A stretch of 64,000 bases of DNA from Halomonas sp. LR3S48. Lineage in GTDB: Bacteria; Pseudomonadota; Gammaproteobacteria; Pseudomonadales; Halomonadaceae. Below the pieces are notes generated by a model. It worked only from the letters and a program-made list of their open reading frames with translations, was not told the origin of the DNA and did no database searches. The stretch lies in NCBI RefSeq assembly GCF_025725665.1, contig NZ_CP107009.1, positions 3,782,001 through 3,846,000 of the forward strand, given 5' to 3'. The position numbers were made by a program, and so were the translations under genes. Positions 35,779-44,572 of this stretch are shown here, piece after piece (positions within the stretch are counted from its first letter, which is position 1; every line of letters starts with the position of its first letter).

Positions 35779-36732
35779 ATGAAGATCGAGCGCCTGCCCC
35801 TGAACGCACTCCGGGCGTTTGCCGAAGCGGCACGGGAGGGAAGCTTCAAGACCGCCGCCGGCCGTCTGGGTGTCACCCCCGGCGCGGTCAGCCGACAGAT
35901 CAAGCAGCTCGAGGATAGGCTAGGGATTCCCCTCTTCGACCGGCACGCCAACGGCGTACGCCTGAACGAGGCCGGACGCCACCTGACCGCCGACATCGAC
36001 AGCGGCCTGGAGCGCATCGCCGCGGGGGTCGCGGCCGCAAGGGAGCGGGCACGCAGCGCTGCCACCCTGTCGCTGAGCGCCCCGCCCTCCTTCCTGCAAT
36101 TGTGGCTGCTGCCGCGTCTGGCGGGTTTCGAAGCCTCGGCGCAGGGGCTCAGTATCTCCCTCGACGCCAACCAATCGCTTACCGTGCCCGCCTGGCAAGG
36201 CGACGGCGCGCGCCTGGCGATTCGCTATGGCCGTGGCCCCTGGCCGGGCGTGACGAGCCATCGCCTATTCGCCGATGAACTGTTTCCCGTCTGCGCCCCG
36301 TCATTGCTGCAACAGGGCCAGGCTCTGCGGGAACCCGCCGACCTGGCCGAGCACACCCTGCTCGACGTCAGTTGGGAATCGCGACAAGGGATCGACTTTC
36401 CCGGCTGGAGCGAATGGCTCGAGGCCGCCGGCGTCGACGACAAAGTCGCCCCGCCACAGCGCCGCTATTCGCTGTTCGGCCTGGCCCTGGATCAGGCCAT
36501 TGCCGGGCACGGCGTCATGCTCGCCAACCATCCCATCGCAATGGATCGCTTGAAGAGCGGTATCCTCGTGCGCCCCTTCGGCGAACGCTACGTTCTCGCC
36601 TCGCCCATGACCTACGATCTGCTGGTGCCTACCACCGGCGACGCACCGCCCGCGGTTGGCCGTTTCATCGACTGGCTGCTGGCCGAAGCTGCCGCCTTCG
36701 ACCGGGAAACGCTCGGCGGCAAGGCGGACTAG
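35779..36732 (+). CDS. LysR-family regulator, GcvA-like
   Basis: A 317-residue protein with the GcvA-type opening PLNALRAFAEAAREGSFKTAAGRLGVTPGAVSRQIKQLEDRLG and an effector domain with RLAIRYGRGPWPGV. The ATG at 35779 is chosen because homology begins there; earlier in-frame ATGs lie in the divergent promoter. It is divergent from the EamA exporter, so exporter control by a small-molecule inducer is the natural guess. Confidence 0.87.
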   Translation: MKIERLPLNALRAFAEAAREGSFKTAAGRLGVTPGAVSRQIKQLEDRLGIPLFDRHANGVRLNEAGRHLTADIDSGLERIAAGVAAARERARSAATLSLSAPPSFLQLWLLPRLAGFEASAQGLSISLDANQSLTVPAWQGDGARLAIRYGRGPWPGVTSHRLFADELFPVCAPSLLQQGQALREPADLAEHTLLDVSWESRQGIDFPGWSEWLEAAGVDDKVAPPQRRYSLFGLALDQAIAGHGVMLANHPIAMDRLKSGILVRPFGERYVLASPMTYDLLVPTTGDAPPAVGRFIDWLLAEAAAFDRETLGGKAD

Positions 36733-36744
36733 GGCCAGGTGCCG

Positions 36745-37359
36745 TCAGGCCGGCCTTTCCAGCCCGAACAGATCGCTCGTACGGGCATAGTCGCTGCCCG
36801 CCATGCGCCCGATGGGCTTGAGCTCGTCCACCGAGACATGACGGCCATTCCATATCGCATCGTCGATGTGGAGCGATACCACTTCGGCAAGCACCAGGCA
36901 GCCTGACATGGGCTGGTCGCCGAAGCGCACGATCTCGCGCAGCCGGCAGCCGAAGGCCACCGGGGCAGCCGCCACCCGCGGCACCGACAGGCCCGGCATG
37001 GTGACCTTCTCCAGCCCCGCCAGGGCGAACTCGTCTTCGCCGGCCGGCAGGCTGGCGCTGGTGACGTTCATCGCCTCCACCAGCGCTTCGCCGCTGATGT
37101 GCACCACGCACTCCGGCACCTGCTCCAGGTTGCGGATGGTGTCCTTGGGCTGGCCTTCGCCGTTGAGCAGCGGCGAGAAGCCCAGTATCGGCGGCGCCAC
37201 GCTCACGACGTTGAAGAACGAGAACGGCGCCAGGTTGGTATTGCCGTCGCGATCATGGGTCGACACCCAGGCGATGGGGCGCGGGCAGATCGTCCCGCAG
37301 AACAGACGATAGATGGCCCCGCTGCTCAGCGGTGCCTCTTCCAGCAGATAGTCGCTCAT
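36745..37359 (-). CDS. Flavin reductase-like FMN-binding split-barrel protein
   Basis: A 204-residue protein of the flavin reductase/HpaC-like fold with the opening SGAIYRLFCGTICPRPIAWVSTHDRDGNTNLAPFSFFNVVS. That is the FMN-phosphate binding segment, followed by DTIRNLEQVPECVVHISG and a late domain ending LFGLERP. Members reduce flavin or bind FMN in poorly known oxidoreductions. The ATG at 37359 has AAGG nine bases upstream and is preferred over an ATG twelve codons earlier. It stands between LysR and AraC genes with no clear partner. Confidence 0.82.
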   Translation of the reverse strand: MSDYLLEEAPLSSGAIYRLFCGTICPRPIAWVSTHDRDGNTNLAPFSFFNVVSVAPPILGFSPLLNGEGQPKDTIRNLEQVPECVVHISGEALVEAMNVTSASLPAGEDEFALAGLEKVTMPGLSVPRVAAAPVAFGCRLREIVRFGDQPMSGCLVLAEVVSLHIDDAIWNGRHVSVDELKPIGRMAGSDYARTSDLFGLERPA

Positions 37360-37417
37360 GGCCAGCCCTTGTTGCGTTAGGTGATGGCCTTCCATCCTAC
37401 ACCCGTCGCCGAACCGC

Positions 37418-38362
37418 TCAATGCGTCAGCGCCAGGCCTTCCGCCTGTGTCGGCGGCAGCAATGCCAGCGTGGCTTTCATTTCACGCACCTCCTCGCCGG
37501 GAGGCCGACCGAAGAAGCGCTTGAACTCGCGGCTGAACTGCGAAGGGCTCTCGTAGCCCACCCTGGCGGCGGCGGCCGCTGCGGGCAGTCCGTCCCGAAT
37601 CATCATGAACCGGGCCTGGTGCAACCGCGTCGACTTGATGTACTGCAGAGGCGATGTCTGCGTTACCGCCTTGAAATGCACGTGGAAAACCGCCGTGCTC
37701 ATGCCGACCTCGCTGGCCAGGCGCCCCACCTCCAGCGGCTCGGCATAATCCGCGTGGATACGCTGCAGCGCCTTGGCGATCCTGCCGAACTGCCCTTGAT
37801 GCGCCAGCGCCGCGCGCACGCTCCCTCCCTGCTCGCCGACCAGCACACGGTAGCAGATCTCCCGCACGATGCCCGGCGCCAGCAACTGCGCCTCCATAGG
37901 CGAGCCCAGCGCCTCGATCAGTCTGAGCGTGGCATCCGCCATGGGCTCGCCGAGCGGAGTGGAAAGCATGCCCCGCGGCGGCGCCACCGAACGTTCGCCC
38001 CACTGGTCCAGCTTGAACGCGAGTTCTGCCACCACGGCCATGTCCAGGCGAATCGAAATGGCCAGCAGTGGCTCTTCGGGGCTTGCCTCGGTTTCCGATA
38101 CGAAGGGCAGCGGTACCGATAGAACCAGGTAGTGCAGGGCATCGTAGAGGTATATCTCGTCACCCAGGTAGCCCCGCTTGCGCCCCTGGCACACGATCAC
38201 GATGCTCGGCTCGTACAGCACCGGCGTAAGCTTCAGCGGGCGGTTCGAGCGCAGAAAGCGCACCCCATCCAGCAGCGACTGGGTATAGCCCTCGTTCGGC
38301 ACGAGCCGATACAGCCGCTCGACCATTCGCTCATGAAGGACAGGGGAAGACAGGGTCGCCAC
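37418..38362 (-). CDS. AraC-family regulator with AraC_N domain
   Basis: A 314-residue regulator. The N-terminal AraC_N cupin-like domain (about 20-200, with PSIVIVCQGRKRGYLGDEIYLYDALHYLVLSVPLPF) precedes two helix-turn-helices (about 205-300, with ARVGYESPSQFSREFKRFFGRPPGEEVREM). The start is a GTG with GAGGAG seven bases before it. It diverges from an SDR gene, a common pairing in this subfamily, and direct repeats of TTAGGCAA lie between them. Confidence 0.9.
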   Translation of the reverse strand: MATLSSPVLHERMVERLYRLVPNEGYTQSLLDGVRFLRSNRPLKLTPVLYEPSIVIVCQGRKRGYLGDEIYLYDALHYLVLSVPLPFVSETEASPEEPLLAISIRLDMAVVAELAFKLDQWGERSVAPPRGMLSTPLGEPMADATLRLIEALGSPMEAQLLAPGIVREICYRVLVGEQGGSVRAALAHQGQFGRIAKALQRIHADYAEPLEVGRLASEVGMSTAVFHVHFKAVTQTSPLQYIKSTRLHQARFMMIRDGLPAAAAAARVGYESPSQFSREFKRFFGRPPGEEVREMKATLALLPPTQAEGLALTH

Positions 38363-38395
38363 ACGGAAGCTCCTCGTTTATATATCACTTTATAT

Positions 38396-38455
38396 TTAGG
38401 CAAGATCAACAGCAAAAATTAACCTAAAAAATTATCCCGCGATAGGATTAGGCAA
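38396..38455. promoter_or_regulatory. Candidate AraC operators: two TTAGGCAA repeats
   Basis: TTAGGCAA occurs at 38396-38403 and 38448-38455 in direct orientation, with an inverted CCTAA at 38423-38427, in the AT-rich gap between the AraC and SDR genes. AraC proteins typically bind direct repeats. The 52-base spacing (five helical turns) fits looping or two dimers. Confidence 0.5.
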
Positions 38456-38590
38456 AAAATTGATAGGAATGGCTCTGTCGGCATTCGCGTCGCCTCCGTA
38501 GGCTTGTTCCAACGGCGCTCTTGCTCAAGGACTGATTATCCAAGCCCTGCGAGAGGGTCGTCACAAGCCACCGATACGGAGCCTATCCCC

Positions 38591-39313
38591 ATGAGCAAAG
38601 TCATTCTTCTCACCGGCGCCAGCAGCGGCATTGGCGAGGCCACCGCCCGCCTGCTGGCAAGCCACGGCCATCGATTGGTCGTCGGCGCGCGCCGCACCGA
38701 CAGGCTGGAAACTCTGGCGCAAGCCATTCGCGCCGAGGGCGGCACTGTGGACTTCCTCGCGCTGGACGTCACCCAGCGGGAAGACGTGCAGGCCTTCGCC
38801 GATGCCGCGCTGGTGATCCACGGCCGCATCGACGTCATCATCAACAATGCCGGCGTCATGCCGCTCTCCCCCCTGGCCTCGCTCAAGGTCGAGGAATGGG
38901 ACCGCATGATCGACGTCAACATCCGTGGCGTGCTGCACGGCATTGCCGCCGTGTTGCCCACCATGCAGGCCCAGGGCAGTGGGCAGGTGATCAACATCTC
39001 CTCCATCGGCGGGCTCTACGTGGTGCCCACCGGCGCCGTCTACTGCGCCACCAAGTACGCCGTGCGCGCCATTTCCGACGGGCTGCGCCAGGAGAACGAC
39101 AAGCTTCGCGTCACCTGCGTCTATCCCGGCGTGGTGGAGTCGGAGCTGGCCGACACCATCACCGATGCCGGTGCCGCCGAAGCGATGGCGAGCTTCCGCC
39201 AGATCGCGCTCAAGCCCGACGCCATTGCCGCGGCCATCGCCCATGTCATCGCCCAGCCCGACGACGTGGATACCAGCGAGATCGTGGTACGCCCCACCGC
39301 AAGCCCGGCATGA
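38591..39313 (+). CDS. Short-chain dehydrogenase/reductase
   Basis: A 240-residue Rossmann oxidoreductase. Cofactor motif TGASSGIG (7-14), NNAG after IDVII, catalytic Ser in ISSIGG and the YCATK Tyr-Lys pair are present. The basic residue in VGARR suggests NADP. The ATG at 38591 is chosen because the fold begins at MSKVILLTG. It is probably the target of the divergent AraC regulator. Substrate unknown; relatives act on aldehydes and ketones. Confidence 0.93.
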   Translation: MSKVILLTGASSGIGEATARLLASHGHRLVVGARRTDRLETLAQAIRAEGGTVDFLALDVTQREDVQAFADAALVIHGRIDVIINNAGVMPLSPLASLKVEEWDRMIDVNIRGVLHGIAAVLPTMQAQGSGQVINISSIGGLYVVPTGAVYCATKYAVRAISDGLRQENDKLRVTCVYPGVVESELADTITDAGAAEAMASFRQIALKPDAIAAAIAHVIAQPDDVDTSEIVVRPTASPA

Positions 39314-39384
39314 GCCCGGCCGCTGAATGTCATCAATCTACTTTTCGAACGTTATCTATCTACTTTCCTAATGGAACGCAAACG

Positions 39385-39657
39385 ATGAAAACCTTTAAAT
39401 ACGCTCTGGTTATTGCACTTGCCCTTGCCTCGGGTGCCACCCTGGCCGAACAGGGCGAAGGCCCCCTGGTTCTGCCGCACCTCGCCTCCTCTAACACAGC
39501 CGGCCAGGAAAGCTTCGGGCGGCTGGACCTGGACGGTGATGGTCATATCTCACGAGAGGAAGCCCAAGCGGGAACGCTACCGGAAATCTTCCTGTTCATG
39601 GATCGCAACCACGATGGCAGGATCTCCCGCCAGGAGTTCCACCACCGTCCGCGTTGA
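39385..39657 (+). CDS. Small secreted EF-hand protein
   Basis: A 90-residue protein with a signal peptide (about 1-21, ending SGATLA) and two canonical EF-hand loops, DLDGDGHISREE and DRNHDGRISRQE, each with all calcium ligands. It should bind calcium in the periplasm or outside the cell. The ribosome binding site before 39385 is weak. It follows the SDR gene by 71 bases, but a functional link is not evident. Confidence 0.8.
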   Translation: MKTFKYALVIALALASGATLAEQGEGPLVLPHLASSNTAGQESFGRLDLDGDGHISREEAQAGTLPEIFLFMDRNHDGRISRQEFHHRPR

Positions 39658-39719
39658 TCGGTTGGCATAGCACAAAGCAAATGCAGGCAAGCAATAGCAT
39701 TTCCAGCCTGCACATTGAT

Positions 39720-39740
39720 AAGGGGGCCCTAGGCCCCCTT
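39720..39740. terminator. Bidirectional terminator-like hairpin
   Basis: AAGGGGGCC and GGCCCCCTT form a perfect nine-base stem with loop CTA, between the EF-hand gene (plus) and the 5'-nucleotidase stop (minus). AA/TT at the stem base gives a short U run in either direction. Confidence 0.65.
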
Positions 39741-39759
39741 CGTCAGTTCTGGACGATTG

Positions 39760-40758
39760 CTAACCTCGTGGCGAATTCTCTTCAGGCAGGGAGTAGACAG
39801 GTCGAGGCGCCTCTTCCTCACCGGAAACGAGGCCCTGGTTGAGCTGCCCGAACGGCACATGCACCGACGGCAGGATATCGCTGGTGGCCGAGAGGTGGGA
39901 TGCCTGGTCGTCGAAGAAGATGTGCGGCTTGATGATGCCGAGAACATGCTCCTTGGCGATGCCGCCGAGGAAATAGGCCTCGTTGACGGTCACGCCCCAA
40001 CTGCGCATGGTATGGATGACCCGCTCATGGGCCGGCGCGTTGCGGGCCGTCACGATGGAAACCCTGACCTTGGGACGATAGGCGCCCTGGGTTTCCTCTT
40101 CGCGCTGCTTTTCCAGCATCTGGATGTGGGCTAGCTTGCGCAGGAAAACGGCCAACAGGCCCGCCTCGGAAGGCACTTGGGCATTGGCCCGTTCGTATTC
40201 GCGAAACGCCTCGATCCCCTGCTGCTGGTAGATGGTTTCGGACTCATCGGTGACCAGCACGCCATCGAAGTCGAAGGCGATGCGCAGCTCCTCCTCATCG
40301 GTCAGGTCGAGATCGCCCGACGACAGCACCTGCCCCGCCGGGTGCCCTGCCAGGATCGCCTGGTCGACATCCTGGCGATTGGCCGACAGGAAGAGGCTGA
40401 TATTCAATGCCGGGATGAAGCGGTGGGGATAGCGCCCCTGCAGAAAGATCGCCCGCGTGATGCCCAGCTCATGGTGCTCGATCGACTTCATGACACGCAG
40501 TCCGGTTTCCGGATCGTTGCGCGAGAGCAGCACCACCTCGATGGGTGGATTGTCCGGGCTGAGTTCGTTCAATGAAAGCAGGCGCTTGATGAAGGGGAAG
40601 GCAACCCCGGTACCGAGCGGCGTGTTTTCGTTCTCGCGCTGGTAAATGCGATAGGACGCCTCCCCCTGCTCGCGGAAGACCCGGTCGGACTCGGCCAGAT
40701 CGAACAGGGCGCTGGATGCCAGCCCGATTACCAGGCGTTCGCTGAGGTCATAGGCCAT
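39760..40758 (-). CDS. Cytosolic 5'-nucleotidase (PF06189-like)
   Basis: A 332-residue HAD-type nucleotidase that should dephosphorylate nucleoside monophosphates. The family marks are VIGLASSALFDLAESDRVF, VVLLSRNDPETGLRVMKSIEHH, the acidic motif AFDFDGVLVTDESE, SIVTARNAPAHERVI and FLGGIAKEHVL with HIFFDDQ. AGGGA precedes the ATG at 40758. A 3' fragment of a paralogue lies about 5 kb away at 34659-34751. Confidence 0.92.
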   Translation of the reverse strand: MAYDLSERLVIGLASSALFDLAESDRVFREQGEASYRIYQRENENTPLGTGVAFPFIKRLLSLNELSPDNPPIEVVLLSRNDPETGLRVMKSIEHHELGITRAIFLQGRYPHRFIPALNISLFLSANRQDVDQAILAGHPAGQVLSSGDLDLTDEEELRIAFDFDGVLVTDESETIYQQQGIEAFREYERANAQVPSEAGLLAVFLRKLAHIQMLEKQREEETQGAYRPKVRVSIVTARNAPAHERVIHTMRSWGVTVNEAYFLGGIAKEHVLGIIKPHIFFDDQASHLSATSDILPSVHVPFGQLNQGLVSGEEEAPRPVYSLPEENSPRG

Positions 40759-40927
40759 GGTCGTCCCTGATGAAGAAGTGCAATGCACGATCTCCAGACC
40801 ATGCCTCAGCGCTCCCTACCAGACAAGCGCCTATCCGTATGGGCGTCTCGGCTTGGAAGCGCATGACTGTAAAGCGTAAACCTGTAAAACTGCAAAACTG
40901 TATTTAAGTTCGCAGCAAGGATACGCC

Positions 40928-43900
40928 ATGCCGTTCGCCGCCCCCCAGGAGAATGACCTCACCCCCGGCTTCATGGTCGTTCACGGCAACCGCCTGGAGG
41001 ACCTGCGCGGCGTGGCGGTGGAGTGGATGAAGCGCCACCCGCTGGCGCCGCTGGAGAACGAGACGATCCTGGTGCAGAGCAACGGCATCGGCCAGTGGAT
41101 GAAGCTGGCGCTGGCCGCCGACGAGGCCGACGGCGGCAGCGGCATCGCCGCCGCGCTGGATGTCACCCTGCCGGCGCGCTTCCTGTGGCAGGCCTACCGC
41201 GCCGTGCTCAACCACGTGGAAGGCGACCCCAACGCGGTGCCGGCCACCTCGCCCTTCGACAAGTCGCACCTGATCTGGCGGCTGCTGCGCCTGCTGCCGG
41301 AGCTGATGCCGCGGGACGAATTCGCCCCGCTGCGTCGCTTCCTCGAAGGCGACAACGACCTGCGCAAGCACCACCAGCTCGCCGAGCGCCTGGCCGACCT
41401 GCTCGACCAGTACCAGGTCTACCGCGCCGACTGGCTCGACGCCTGGGGCCGCGGCGAGGACGTGCTGATCTCCGCCCGCGGCCAGGCCCAGGCGCTTCCC
41501 GACACCCAGCGCTGGCAGCCCGCCCTCTGGCGCGCGCTGATCGAAGACGTAGGCGACGACGGCGTGGCCTCCAGCCGCGCCATGGTGCACCGCCGCTTCC
41601 TCGAGGCGGCGCGCCAGCTCGATGGCGACAACCGCCCCGTGGGTCTTCCAAGGCGGGTGATGGTGTTCGGCATCTCCTCGCTGCCGCAGCAATCGCTGGA
41701 AGCGCTGGCCGTCATCGCCCGTTGCAGCCAGGTGGTGCTGTGCGTGCACAACCCCTGCCAGCACTACTGGGCCGACATCATCGAGCACAAGGACCTGCTC
41801 CGCGCCCAGCGCTACCGGCAGCGGCGCAAGGAGGGCATGCCGGCGCAGCTCGACGTGCTCGGCGTTGGCAGCGATGACGGAGCGCAGAGCCTTCACCTGC
41901 ACGCCCAGCCGCTGCTGGCCGCCTGGGGCAAGCAGGGCCGCGACTACCTGCGCCTGCTCGACGAGCACGACGACGCCCAGCAGTACGAGCGCCTGTTCGC
42001 CGCCGACTCGCTGCGCATCGACCTGTTCGAGCCCTTCGTGCGCGAGGGGAACGGCCGGCTGCTGCAGCAATTGCAGGACGACATCCGCGAGCTGCGCCCG
42101 CTGCACGAGACCCGCGACACCTGGCCGGCGGTGGACCCGAGCCGCGACGACTCCATCGTCTTCCACGCCGCCCACAGCCCCCAGCGCGAAGTGGAGATCC
42201 TCCACGACCAGTTGCTCGCCGCCTTCAGCGCCGACCCCGGCCTCAAGCCCCGCGACGTGATCGTGATGGTGCCGGACATCGACCACTACGCGCCCCACGT
42301 GCAAGCCGTCTTTGGCCAGCTGGAGCGCGACGACCCGCGCTACATCCCCTTCACGCTCTCCGACCAGGGCAGCCGCCACCGCCTGCCGCTGCTGATCGCG
42401 CTGGAGAAACTGCTGCGCCTGCCGGAGCTGCGCCTCTCGGTGAGCGACCTGCTCGACATGATCGACGTGCCCGCCCTGCGCGCACGCTTCGGCATCGAGG
42501 AAGACGATGTACCCACCCTGCGCCGCTGGATCGAAGGCGCCGGCATCCGCTGGGGGCTCAACGCCGGCCAGCGCGGCAGCCTCGACCTGCCACAGGGCAT
42601 GGAGCAGAACACCTGGGCCTTCGGCCTGCGCCGGCTATTGCTGGGCTACGCCGTGGGCGAGGCCGCCAGCGGCCCGTGGCAGGGCATCGAGCCCTTCGAC
42701 GACATCGGCGGGCTGGAAGCGGCGCTGGCCGGGCCCCTGGCCGCGCTGCTGGAAACCCTGGAGCAGCAGTGGCGCACCCTGCTCGAGCCCACCGACGTGA
42801 GCGGCTGGGTGCAGCGCCTGCGCGCCCTGCTGGAGGCGAGCTTCCTCGCCGACACGCCCGAAGACAGCCTGATGCTGGCCCAGCTCGAACAGAAACTTCA
42901 GGAGTGGCAGGAGAGCGCCGAAGAGGCCGGGCTGACCCGCGAGCTTCCGCTCTCCGTGGTGCGCGAGCACTGGCTGGGCCAGATCGACGAGTCAAGCCTG
43001 TCCCAGCGCTTCATGGCCGGCGCGGTGAACTTCGCCACCCTGATGCCGATGCGCGCCATCCCCTTCAAGCGCGTCTGCCTGCTGGGCATGAACGACGGCG
43101 ACTACCCGCGCAGCCAGCCGCCGATGGACTTCGACCTGATGAACGGCGACTACCGCCCCGGCGACCGCTCGCGCCGCGAAGACGACCGCTACCTGTTCCT
43201 GGAAGCGCTGCTCTCCGCCCGGGAGCAGCTCTATGTGAGCTGGGTGGGTCGCAGCATCGTCGACAACGCCGAGAAACCGCCCTCGGTGCTGGTCGGCCAG
43301 CTGCGCGACCATCTCCAGGCCGGCTGGCGCCTTTCCGACAAGGGCGAAAGCGACGGCAGCGACCTGCTCGACGCTCTCACCACCGCGCACCCGCTGCAAC
43401 CGTTCAGCCGCACCTACTTCCCCAGCGAGGCGCAGCAGGCCCAGCGCAACGTCTCAGCCCGGCGGCTGTTCACCTACGCCCATGAGTGGCGCGAAATTCA
43501 CGGACAAGCGCATGGCGAAGCGACGGCGGAAGCAGCGCCCCTCGATCTGGAGGCATATAAACAGGACACGCCGCTGACGCTGGCCCAGCTCGGCAACTTC
43601 CTGCGCGACCCGGCGAGGGCCTTCTTTACCACCCGCCTCAAGGTGTCCCTCGAGCGCGAGGACATCGTCAGCCTCGACCACGAACCCTTCGCCCTGGACG
43701 GCCTCGGAAACTGGCAGCTGCAGGACCTGCTGATCCGCGAGCAGCGCCGCGCCGTGGACGAGAACCAACCCCGCGAGCCGGCCATGCTGGCCACCCTCGA
43801 CCGCCTGCAGGGCCAAGGCGTGCTGGCCATGGGCGCCTTCGGCGAGCGCATGCGCGAGCAGCTCACCGAACCGATGCCGGAACTGTTCGAAGCCTATGAA

Positions 43901-44572
43901 GCCGCGCTGGACGAGTGGCCCCACGTCATCGAGGAGCCCGAGCCGGTGCAGCTCAACGTGCCCGGTGCACCGCCCTTGGAAGACTGGCTCGACGAACTGC
44001 GCCGCGACGCAAGCGGCAACCGCTGCCGCCTGGTGCTGGTCAGCAGCAGCCTGATCAAGAAGGGCAAGTACCACTGGCAGCACATCCTGCGGCACTGGGT
44101 GGCGCACCTGGCCGGTCATCTGGAAGGCCAAGCCATGACCACCAGGCTGCTCTCCAAGGCCGGCCACGTGACACTGCCGCCCCTCGACCCGGAACTCGCC
44201 CGCGGTCACCTGCGCGAGATCGTTAAATCCTGGCAGGCCGGCATGCGCGAGCCGCTGCCGCTGGCCTGCGACACCGCCTTCGTCTGGCTGAGCAAACTGG
44301 GAACGCCAGAGAGTGAGCGCGACAGCGACGCCTGGCACGCCGCCCGCAAGACCTACGAGGGCGACGACTACAACGCCGGCGAAGTGGGCCGTAACGCCTA
44401 CCTCGCCCACCGCTGGCCAACCTACACCCGGCTCTACGAAGCTCGCCAGGATGCCCTCGGCTTCGCCGAACTCACCGAACGGCTGCTCGCCCCGGTGCAC
44501 CTGGCCGTCAAAGGGGACAAGAAAGAGAGCGGGAAGAAGACGGAAGAGAAGAAAGCGGGGAGCAAGGCATGA
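40928..44572 (+). CDS. recC: Exodeoxyribonuclease V subunit RecC
   Basis: A 1214-residue subunit of the RecBCD helicase-nuclease, which recognises Chi and carries inactive helicase folds. It begins FMVVHGNRLEDLRGVAVEWM, and later LLGMNDGDYPRSQPPMDFDLM and GDRSRREDDRYLFLEALLSAREQLYVSWVG are diagnostic. It is slightly longer than the E. coli protein (1122). AAGGA precedes the ATG. The stop overlaps recB by four bases, so the three subunits are translationally coupled in the order C-B-D, without the ptrA gene that separates recC and recB in enterobacteria. Confidence 0.97.
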   Translation: MPFAAPQENDLTPGFMVVHGNRLEDLRGVAVEWMKRHPLAPLENETILVQSNGIGQWMKLALAADEADGGSGIAAALDVTLPARFLWQAYRAVLNHVEGDPNAVPATSPFDKSHLIWRLLRLLPELMPRDEFAPLRRFLEGDNDLRKHHQLAERLADLLDQYQVYRADWLDAWGRGEDVLISARGQAQALPDTQRWQPALWRALIEDVGDDGVASSRAMVHRRFLEAARQLDGDNRPVGLPRRVMVFGISSLPQQSLEALAVIARCSQVVLCVHNPCQHYWADIIEHKDLLRAQRYRQRRKEGMPAQLDVLGVGSDDGAQSLHLHAQPLLAAWGKQGRDYLRLLDEHDDAQQYERLFAADSLRIDLFEPFVREGNGRLLQQLQDDIRELRPLHETRDTWPAVDPSRDDSIVFHAAHSPQREVEILHDQLLAAFSADPGLKPRDVIVMVPDIDHYAPHVQAVFGQLERDDPRYIPFTLSDQGSRHRLPLLIALEKLLRLPELRLSVSDLLDMIDVPALRARFGIEEDDVPTLRRWIEGAGIRWGLNAGQRGSLDLPQGMEQNTWAFGLRRLLLGYAVGEAASGPWQGIEPFDDIGGLEAALAGPLAALLETLEQQWRTLLEPTDVSGWVQRLRALLEASFLADTPEDSLMLAQLEQKLQEWQESAEEAGLTRELPLSVVREHWLGQIDESSLSQRFMAGAVNFATLMPMRAIPFKRVCLLGMNDGDYPRSQPPMDFDLMNGDYRPGDRSRREDDRYLFLEALLSAREQLYVSWVGRSIVDNAEKPPSVLVGQLRDHLQAGWRLSDKGESDGSDLLDALTTAHPLQPFSRTYFPSEAQQAQRNVSARRLFTYAHEWREIHGQAHGEATAEAAPLDLEAYKQDTPLTLAQLGNFLRDPARAFFTTRLKVSLEREDIVSLDHEPFALDGLGNWQLQDLLIREQRRAVDENQPREPAMLATLDRLQGQGVLAMGAFGERMREQLTEPMPELFEAYEAALDEWPHVIEEPEPVQLNVPGAPPLEDWLDELRRDASGNRCRLVLVSSSLIKKGKYHWQHILRHWVAHLAGHLEGQAMTTRLLSKAGHVTLPPLDPELARGHLREIVKSWQAGMREPLPLACDTAFVWLSKLGTPESERDSDAWHAARKTYEGDDYNAGEVGRNAYLAHRWPTYTRLYEARQDALGFAELTERLLAPVHLAVKGDKKESGKKTEEKKAGSKA

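Noticed and set aside
40904..42379. A 491-codon open frame antisense to recC
   Set aside because: It lies wholly over recC, has alanine/valine/glutamate-rich shadow composition and no recognisable domain; GC-rich genes leave such open frames.
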